A stretch of DNA of 12,702 bases from Phycisphaeraceae bacterium. GTDB lineage: Bacteria > Planctomycetota > Phycisphaerae > Phycisphaerales > Phycisphaeraceae. Shown here in pieces: positions 1 through 9,600 of the stretch. Each line of letters opens with the position of its first letter. Position 1 is the first letter of the stretch. Below the pieces are notes generated by a model. It worked only from the letters and a program-made list of their open reading frames with translations. It was not told where the DNA came from and searched no databases. A program made the translations under genes and the position numbers. The stretch spans positions 1-12,702 of the forward strand of contig JAESSU010000130.1 of assembly GCA_016763955.1 (NCBI GenBank). Direction: 5' to 3'.

Positions 1-621
1 TTCCTTAATACCGGTGAACTAGTTGCGCATATCTCTCAGTTTAGTGATGGCTCAGTCACCAGTATGCAACCCATCATTCTGTATAACCAGCTTATTGAAA
101 TCAATACCACAGATGCCTCACTTTCTTATTCACGCAGCAACAATGCAGATGATCTGAATAACATAGACGGTTCATTGGTCGGCTTGGCGACAGACCCCGC
201 AGGCAACCTGTACTCATACGCTGTTGTGGGTGGTGCTGCCAATGACGAAATTTGGATCGGCACGCCTTCAACACTCTATGCCAGTACCAGCAAACAATCG
301 ATCTTTGAATTTGCGATCACTGATGTTAATACTACCGCCGGTACACCAGCTTACGATACGGTCTTAACGAGCAATGAAGACTTTTTGCAAGACACTGCAC
401 TAGATTTGCAAAACCCGATTCAAGATATCTTCAGCGGTTTAGCCGTTGATGCAACAGGCGTGATCTATGCCACACTCACAGACGTTTCCACCAACTCTAA
501 TGTCAATCGTCTGGTCACGATTACCGTCCCCGATGGGGCTGCCTTAAATGGCGGTATCTTTAATCGTGTCGGTTCAGCCACAGGTGCAATCCAACTCACC
601 GGCAATCAAGCGAGCACCAAC
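1..621 (+). repeat. Repeat unit 0, entered partway
   Basis: The window opens inside the first sub-motif, with LIEINTTDASLS as the strand after the hairpin. The second sub-motif is GLATDPAGNLYSYAV, then STLYASTSKQSIFEF. The third is GLAVDATGVIYATLTD, then RLVTITVPDGAALNGG. The MDF-type hairpin of this unit, if present, lies upstream or is degenerate here (ELVAHISQFSDG). This indicates that the array continues beyond the left edge. Confidence 0.7.
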
Positions 622-3600
622 ATCACAGGGATCGACTTCCTCGCAGATGGACGCTTGGTCGCGGTCAACTATCTAGGTGTTGGACAAGGCCAGCTCATCG
701 CCATCGACACAACTGATACGACGCTCTCGACTCAGCTAAGTGGCCTGTCATCTGACTTTGATAATCTCCGAGGTCTCTCGGCAAATGGCAACTTTGTTTA
801 CAGCGCCCAAAATGTCCCCGGCGGTGATGACCTACTACTTACCAGTAGTTTGGAATTCGGCTATTACTCCGTGAACGCCACCACCGGCGATGCAAACTTA
901 CTAGGCACACTCGTGGATACCGATGGCACGAACATCACCGACAGCTTCACAGCGATTGCAAACAACGCAAACAATACCCTCTATGCAGTACGTCACGTCG
1001 TACTCTCAGCAAGCACTCGCCTTGCGGCACTAAATGGCGGTCAAGGGGTGTCTATTGCCACCGGCACAGACTTCTCTATTACCTATACAGATAACCTTGC
1101 CGCGACCCATACCGGCATTATTGACCTTTCGACGAATACGACACTGACGGTTCAGGATGCTGTGGACGAGATTAACAATAACGCCACACTCTCAGCTTTT
1201 ATCACAGCGAGTATCGACAGCAATGGATATCTTGTGTTGACTGACATTGCAGTAACGCAAGGAACATCCATCACCGTCACGACACTCAACGGCACCGCGG
1301 CGGCGGACTTGGGATTAACCGGCCTTGCACAAGTGGGTATGACGACTGCACACAACGGCACGAACATTGCCGGCGACTCACTCTACATCGTTGCGGCAGA
1401 TGCCAATAGTGATGGCACTGCTGAACTCACACCACTGGGTGTGATTCTGCTCAATAACACAATTGTCAATGTTCAGTCCATGGACTTTACCCGTGATGGC
1501 AAGCTCATCGGTTATGACGATGACGATCAAATGTTCGTCATTGATTATGTGACCCCATCCAACTCGCAATTGTTGTTGACTCGTAGCGCCGGTTATTATG
1601 CCAACCTCCGTGGTCTGACCACCGATGCCAACGGCTTCTTCTATGCTCTTAATGACAATGCCCTGACCAATGACACGCTACAAATTAGCTCCAACGGCCA
1701 GAGCTTACTCACCTACGATAGCACGACTATTGTCGCCGGTACGCCAATCACCTCAGCATTGCCAGTACTACTTGATGACGCTGGCAATGTCATCACCCAA
1801 CAGATCACAGGCTTAGCAACCGATGGCACGACTCTCTTTGCGGTACGCAATGTCAACGGCCAGGACATCCTGTTCACCATTAACCAAACCACTGGCGTAA
1901 CCACCGTCGTGGGAGCTGATGGTATCGTCCAAGTCAACGGCGTGGACACTGCTATCGCGGGCATGGACTTCCGTAAGGGTCGTCTTGTTGCTGTGGATAG
2001 TCTCACAGGCAGCCTAATCTCACTGGGATATCAGGACTCCTCCTCTGCGGACTACAACGGCGGCGCTTTTGCGGACCCCAACAATGCTGTGCAGCTTAGT
2101 GCAGCAGGCAGTGTCAGCGGGACCCGACTAGGGCTTACGAGTATCGACAATGACGTGTTTTACAGCTTCGATACAACCAGTGATTCACTGGTTGCAAGCA
2201 ACAATTCCCAATCACTACTACACTTTAATACGGCAACGGGTCTTATTGATTCGCAATTCAATCTGTCTTCTGGCAGCAACTCCCTGACCGACACCTTTAC
2301 AGGTCTAAGCTATGATCCAGATGGCAACCTCTATGGTGTGAGACGTGATGCAATCAACGCCCAAGATTTACTGTATAACATCAACGCTACGAACGGTGTG
2401 ATTACACCCGTCACCAGTGCGACCAATCTCACGGGCTTGATTCAACTCACAAATATAGACACTCAGATTTCAGCCATCGAGTTTGCCAGTGATGGTTCAT
2501 TGTTTGCTTTGGATCTGACAGGAAACGATCTTATTCGTGTCGATCTAAACGATCCGACGCTCTCAGAAATCATCACCAACAACGCTGCCATTGCTAACTA
2601 TGATGGCCTGACCACGGACGGCGATGGTCTGTTCTACAGCATGGTTGCGGATATCGTCGATGGCATGACCGATGGCCGTGACCTGCTATTGCAAAGTGCC
2701 AGCCAACAGACGCTCTTCGGATTCGATACGCCCTCTACGTCTTCCATGGCAGATAACTTTGCGTCACTTAATAACGGTGCTGCTCTTTCTAATACCGTCA
2801 CCGGCCTAGCGTACAACAATGCTGGCGATCTCTATTTTGCGATCCAAACTTCCAACGGTACAGAGTTACTGAGTGTAGACTCCGCTAACATTGCATTGGG
2901 TGGCGCACTCACCCTCACCAATGCCAACACCCTCAACAGTGAAGTACAGATTTTAGGTGCAGATGTTTCCCTAGGTGAGTTGGACTTTAATAGTGATGAC
3001 ACGCTTATCGCAATCGACCGTATCAGCCAGACGATGATCGTCATCGATACCACCACCCCCAATTCCTCCCTACTGCTTGATAACAACGCAACTGCGGTAG
3101 CTGATCTGATGGGACTATCAATCGATGCCAATGGCCGCGTCTATAGCATTCGGTCGGACTCTGATGGTGACAACCAAGTTGAACTGGTTCGTTCTTCTAA
3201 CGTGCAAGGACTTTATTCCTATGACACGGCCACACAATTATGGGCAAACCTTGGCCAATTACTTGATGGCAATATCTCCACAGGGGACACCATCACTGCT
3301 TTGGCAATGCTCAATGGAACCCTCTATGGCACGTTGCGTAATCAAGATGTAGACCTTGCCAATGACACCCTACTCACACGCCTAATGAACGGCTTTACGC
3401 CAGACAACACTGTGGGCATCGGTGATCTGGCGATCACTCGTGGTGACGGCACAACGTTGACCATCAACCTGATCGACACCATTGCATCAACAACTTTGAT
3501 CAGCGAAATCGGCGGCTTAACGAGCAACACACTAGCAACCAATGACATTAACTTCATCGCTAGCGATGGCGCTTCTTATGACTTTGATGTGGATGGTTAC

Positions 3601-6600
3601 ACAACGCTTGACGCTCTGATCACGGCGATTAACACCGCGATCACAGGCAATGAAATGACGGTCAGCATTAACACCACAACCAACAACAGCCTACTGGTGG
3701 TTGATAATGCAAACGGCACGACCAACTCACTGACTGTCCAAAACATTGGTAATTCCACAGCAGCGACTGATCTGGGGATTGCAGCAACTGACACCGCAGG
3801 TAACGGCAGCATCACAGGAACCTCCCTGACAGATCGCACGGTGGGTGACCTAATCGACGCGGTGAACACAGATACCGCAAACACCAGTCGTGCGTTATTG
3901 ACACTTGCTGCCCTACCTACAGATGGTGATACCTTAATCATCAATGATGGCCAAGGTCATACGTTTACTTTTGAATTCGACAATAATGCGAGCCTAAGTT
4001 CCGTTTCTAACGTTGCGGTGAGTTTTGCAGGTGGTGATTCCACCAATGACGTGCTTGGTGCTTTACGAACTGCGATTAACACAACAACACTCAATGTAAC
4101 ACCCGACACCGCGGCCATCACTGGTGGTGAACTAACGCTTAATCATGACACGGCTGATTTGAACAACGGTGTGGCCAGCATCACATCGTCTAACATTGCT
4201 AATCTTGAAGCGACTGACTTCGGTGTTGTGCGTTTATCGATCGCCACTGACGCAGCGGGCTTGGTGATTGTCGATGGCGTTCAAGGCACCAATGCCACGG
4301 TCTTGATGGTCGCCGATACAGGTGGCGGTACTGTTGCAACCGAACTAGGTATCAACACCTCCGCAGCATTGAACACCGACAACAGCATCACCAGCAGTGA
4401 TCTACGTAATGACTCGGATATCTTGGTGACCTTTGCGACCGATGGTTCAGGAACCGTCACGGAACTAGGTGCCATTAGCATTGACGGCGGGACGACCACG
4501 ACCCAAATCGCTTCGATGGAAGCGAGTACGGATAACAATCTCATCGGCTACACAGTTGATGGCACGATGATCAGTATCGACTATGCAGGCGATACAACGA
4601 ATTCAATCGCCATGTCCGCAGCGGCAACCATCACAACACTCACCGGCATGGCCACCGATACCGATGGCTTTGTATATGCTTTTGATGCCAACAATGACAT
4701 CTTTGTCAGTGCTAATGAGCAATCACTATGGCAGATTGATTCTACTGTTACAACGAAAACAGCTACAGAAGTTCTCAACACATTGCTAACCGACACGATC
4801 GTGGCAGTGGCCTATAATGCAACGAATAACAATATCGTTGCCGTAACCGGCGCAGCTGACTCGCAAATGGTGCATGTCATCGATCTTACCACTCCCTCTC
4901 TAGACAGTTCGTTTGCAATCACCGACGCATCACCGGTTACGGACGCTATCAATGTCATCGACATTCAAGCACTTGAGTTTTCCAGTACCGGCCGTTTGCT
5001 AGCGGTCAATCAAGGAAGCACGGGTCGTCAGTACATTGAACTGGATCAGACCACTGGTGATGCTACGAAGGTCAACGATGAAGGCACGTTGCTTAATTCA
5101 CTTGTGGGTTTAACAGCTGATGAGCAGGGACGCTTCTATAGTGTTGGTGATGACAATGCCAGCAACAATTTACTGTATACATCCACAGGAAATATTTATA
5201 ACCTCGCAACCACCTCAGACGTTAATGGCAACGCTGTGGGCACAGCATTGTTCAACTCCAATCTCAACTTGCTCGGTAGCGTGGTGGGCTTGGCGTTTAA
5301 TAGTAATGACTCACTTTACGCAGTGACACAGCAGACCATTGCCAATCAATCAGTGGATACGCTTTACACGCTGTCTCTAGCGGGCGAGATCAACAGCTTG
5401 GGCGGTATTAATGTCATCGACAATAATACCGCAGCGACGGATACCAACGAAGACTTCACAAAAATCATTGGCTTAGATTTTACAACCGATAATGAACTGT
5501 TGGCATTTGATGATGCTGATGCGGCTTCCCGTGAAAGCAATTTAGTGGGTACTCGTCTGATCCAAATTAATACCACGAATCCAACCCAAAGTGTTTCGCT
5601 GACAGCTCCGGTGACGACAACCTATGCCGGGCTGACCGTTGACAGTCAAGATCGTTTGATTTCCTACGATAGCACTTCAGACAATCTTCTAATCACCAAT
5701 CAGACTCTTGGACAGGTACTTTTTAGCATCGTTCACGATGTGGTCGCTGGAACCGCTAATTACACCGTACTGGGTACAATTAGCGGCGATAATCTAATTG
5801 TCGAATTAGCTCTTAATCCGCAAACTAATGCCATCTATGGTGTCATGCGTGACAAGGGTATTGCACTTGACCCAACAGACAATCAAGACCATCTAATAAC
5901 GCTTGTGGATGGTGATACAGGCAGTAGCACCAACGCGATCACGATCAACGATCTAGGTGAAATTCTTCGTGATGGTAGTTCCACCGTGATCGTGGGTATG
6001 GACTTTGGCAACGGTGATGTCGATGGTGATGGCCAGCTTGACCTATATGCTATCGACAGTTCAAATTCAGACGGCCCGGCCTTGATCCTGCTCTCTGACA
6101 CAACACTTAACGATGTCTATAATCCCGGAGATGGCACATTCGTTCAGCGAATGGGTTCCGATACCGATGTCCTTGATGGCTTTGCCTCAGACGGTTCAGG
6201 AATTTTCTATTCACATAACACAACGACCAATCAGTTGCTCACCAGTGGCACATTGTTTGTCGTAGGCTTTAATCACGATGCGCCCGTGGTCACCGGATCA
6301 GTCGGAGGCGTCATCGGCCAGGATCAACGAATAGTCTGGGTAAACGACAGTACGCCACTGGAATTCACATTCACGGATGTGGCAGCGGATAATGATGGTG
6401 TGATCTGGGCGATTGTGGATGAAAATCTCCCAACAATTGGCCAACACACGCTCTTCTCAATTGAACAGGATGCTGATACCGGCGAAGTGTTATCCTTTGA
6501 CCACGCAAGTGGAGGCGCTGTGAGTTATGCCTACTGGGCGGTAATTGGGAACCCGCCTGTACGCAATATTGTTGGAATTGACTCGCATCCAAATACGGGT

Positions 6601-9600
6601 GATTTGTATATTGCCAGTGATCTTCAGACTGGCGTCAAAGGCATTTCCACGATCAGCAAAACGTCTGGCGTTGCAGCGTCAGTTATTAACCTGACCACTG
6701 TCTTAGGCGATATTGGTGTTGAAAACTTTGAGCTAGTGGCCCTCGCTTTCTCCACCTTCCAGGCTGGTGTTCTTGTGACTCCCAATACGCATCCTAATAT
6801 CACCGTTGTTTATCAAACCGGTGGTGTTCAATTTGTTGTCGAAGTTGATTACGACGCGGACTCAGTCGTTAACCTCCCGGTTGCTTTAGTTGATGAAAAT
6901 GGCCAAGCCATTACGATCGCCTCAATGGATTACAATGCTCAGGGTACGCGTAACCCAATGGACGCATTCCCTATTGAAGACCTGATCCAGTCTGATCTGA
7001 TTGCAATGGAAGCGGTCGATCCGAACAACCCCGGCGGTCGTGTTCTTTATCGCATCGGTACCGGAACTTTTGGCAGTGGCGAAACCTTTGGCCAAGTCAC
7101 CACAGTGACCGACCCTAACAACAATTCCGCAGATTACATCCCCGATCGCATCGTGGGCTACACCGCGATTGTCGGCCCCTTAGGTGGTGCAAATAATCTG
7201 GTCGGCGACTTTAGCTATGCAGGACGCTTCTTTAGCATCTATGACACGGATGGTAACTTTGACGAAAACGGTGATGGGCTCTTTGATACTGACGAACTAT
7301 GGGTCAGTGGTGATCGCCTTTATGCAGTCAATAGCCTGACCGCTTTGGCAACTCCGCGAGGCAATCTAGTCATCCAAGACGGCGACTCCATTCATGGCAT
7401 CGCAGTCTATGAAGACATCAACGGCTTAGCTTTTGAAGGTAGTATTACAACAGGCCAAAAAGGTGACCTCTATGCGATCTGGGATGACCTGCAAAACCGT
7501 GATGGCAATGGCAACACACTAGGAAGCACCCATGAAAGCATCGACCGACTAATCACCATTGATCAATGGACCGGCGAGGTTACAGTCGTAGGCACGGTCA
7601 CCATTGCGGATAATCCTGATCCAGCCAATGCAGATAGTAACGCAGCACAAAGCCCACGGATCAATACCCAAGTTCGCGGGATGGACTTTGATGCCAACGG
7701 CGAACTAATCGCAGTTCATGGTGAACCGGCATTCAACATCACGACTGATGGTAGTGATCCTGTTGAACTCACAAACATCAACGGCGTTGCAGGTAGCGTC
7801 GCACGTCAAACCATCATGGTTCACCTGACAGACCCCACCGGCAAATCAACCATTCTCAGCGCTCCTGGTAGTATCCGTGGAGACCTATTAGGCTATGCCG
7901 CAGACACCGAGGGACGCTTCTACAGCATCTTTGACTATAAAGTTTTTGATCCAAAAGTCCCCGGTGCAAGCTTCCAAGCATCTGAATTATGGGCTAGTGA
8001 TGACTTTAACCCATTGGTCTCCGTAAACGGCGACTTTAATACACTTGCAGTGGATCGTTTTGGCAATCTACTTTCAGCTAATATCGATATCAAAGACATC
8101 ACCTTTGTCACTGCAAATGTCAATGGCGTTGAAGTAGTCTACGCAGTGGTCTACAACAAAGATCAAGAACAAACCGAACTCTACAAGGTCAACCGCAACC
8201 CAATCACCGGCGGACTGAACTTTGATCCAGATGAAACCAACAGTACAGACAATGCAACACGTCAGTCATTAGAATTTGTCGGCGTGATCACCGGCGATAC
8301 AGGCAACCGCTTTAATGCAATCCAAGCACTAACCTCAGGCTACGATACGGAAAATCTCTACGTCGTAGGCTTTAGCACTGATGTGCCTATCCCAACCATT
8401 GGCGTGGGGTCTGATCTGGGCGTGACGACCGACATTCAAGGTTTAGCGACCATGGGTGATCGCACGTTCGTTCTTGCCCCATATACAAATGTTGATGATA
8501 ATGGCGTAACAACGATCACCGTCGGACTTTATGAAGTGGTCTATGCGGATGATGGTTCTGTGAGCAGCTTTACAATCCGTCGAGAAGATACAGGACTCAG
8601 TACAGCAGTTCGTGATCTGGCTTCTGACGCAACCTCTGCTGTCATTATGCCCACGGGTGAATACGGCGGATCGATGTATACCATCGATGGTGATGACAAT
8701 ACCATTTACGAAATCTCGGTTGAATACAACACCGCAGATAGTGTGGTCGAATACAACGTCACCGCGATAGGCACACTGGGTATTTCTTACTTTAACGATA
8801 CAAATATGACCGGCCGCAATCCTGTTGCACTAACTGATTCTGTTAAAAGTATCGCCATTGATCGCAGCGGTAAATATTTGTACGTTGCAGTTGATACTGT
8901 GCCAGCGATTTATAATCCCGGTGCAGGCGATCCAAACCAAGGTGATTTCCTAATTCAAGTTCGTTTGGATTCACTGGTAACAGGCACGATTGCAGCCGGA
9001 CAGCTCCGTGGTGAAATCATTGACCAAAGCGGTAACGATGTGGACATTGTTGCAATGGACTTTAACCTCCATAATGAATTGATTGCTATTGACACCTATG
9101 CACCGGGAACAGAAGGTGCTTTGGATTGGCGAATGATCCAAATCGACACCCGTGAAAAGCTTAATGAATCTTTCAGCAAGACTGTTGGGGCGAATCAAAT
9201 TTCATTGCCCGGGAGTGTCGATACGAACCTGCAAGGTTATGCAGTGAATCAGTACGGTCGGGGTATAAGCATCCGTGTGGGAGCGACCCCTTCTGAGCTT
9301 TACATCTCCGGCAATCAATTGCTGCAAATCCCGCTGTTCTCTACAGATGTTAATCAAGATGGTTTAGCCATTGAATCTGTTGTAGATGTGATTGGCAATC
9401 TTGATGCTGCTGGCACCATTTATTCCAACATCACCGGCTTGGTCTCACATACGACCCAGCCACTGCTGTTTGCTTCATCACAACAAACGGGTTCAACAAC
9501 AACGAACCTACTGACACTGAGCATCACCAATGGTTCAGCAGGTATACTCGGTGCTGTGCAAGTTGATGGTGCAAACACCAGCCTACTAGGACTCGCAACT

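Larger units (their letters stand above)
2971..4503 (+). repeat. Repeat unit 5, interrupted by the compound IN-like and FEFD block
   Basis: The sub-motifs are LGELDFNSDDTLIAID with MIVIDTTTPNSSLLL, then GLSIDANGRVYSIRSD with SSNVQGLYSYDTATQ, then ALAMLNGTLYGTLRNQD. The third is split at this point by about 345 residues of foreign-looking modules. It then resumes as DILVTFATDGSGTVTELGAI. Subtracting the block leaves about 167 residues, the normal period. The insertion point is equivalent to that in unit 1. Confidence 0.78.
1..6270 (+). repeat. Array of ~165-residue compound beta-repeats, about nine and a half units
   Basis: Each unit carries three sub-motifs in order. The first is a hairpin of the form xxMDFxxDGxLIAVD followed by an IxIDTTxP strand. 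The second is GLTxDxxGRFYS, followed about 15-25 residues later by LLxSxxQxLxxFD. The third is GLAYNxxGxLYAV, followed by LLYTIDxTTGxxTxxG. The F of the MDF landmark falls at residues 213, 496, 657, 828, 996, 1508, 1660, 1827 and 2002. Uninterrupted spacings are 161, 171, 168, 152, 167 and 175 residues. The two long gaps (283 and 512) are the units carrying IN-like insertions. The copies share a protein pattern but show no long DNA identity by eye, so they are old and diverged. Three sub-motifs of about 55 residues suit blades of a beta-propeller or solenoid. That fold is an inference. Confidence 0.85.

Noticed and set aside
1021..1323. A flagellin or FliD gene
   Set aside because: Only the IN-type module is present. 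The coiled-coil D0/D1 ends of flagellin, FlgL or FliD are missing, and the surrounding sequence is propeller-like repeat in the same frame.
1713..2006. Antisense open frame of 97 codons
   Set aside because: It is a shadow of repeat units 2 and 3. The Thr/Val/Pro/Arg-rich translation has no recognisable motif, and the + strand frame here carries conserved repeat landmarks.
2832..3131. Antisense open frame of 99 codons
   Set aside because: It is opposite repeat units 4 and 5. The Ser/Leu/Val-rich translation shows no family features and is explained by codon complementarity.
3597..3944. Antisense open frame of 115 codons, the longest of the alternative frames
   Set aside because: It lies wholly opposite the repeat-structured frame 1, inside the IN-like block. 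Its translation is a Val/Ser/Ala/Leu-rich string of the kind produced by reading GAT, GAC, AAC and ACC codons backwards. It has no domain motif.
5989..6270. Possible gene end or frameshift at the architectural break
   Set aside because: Frame 1 continues without a stop through bases 6271-6921 and blade-like strands reappear, so this is a change of domain and not a broken gene.
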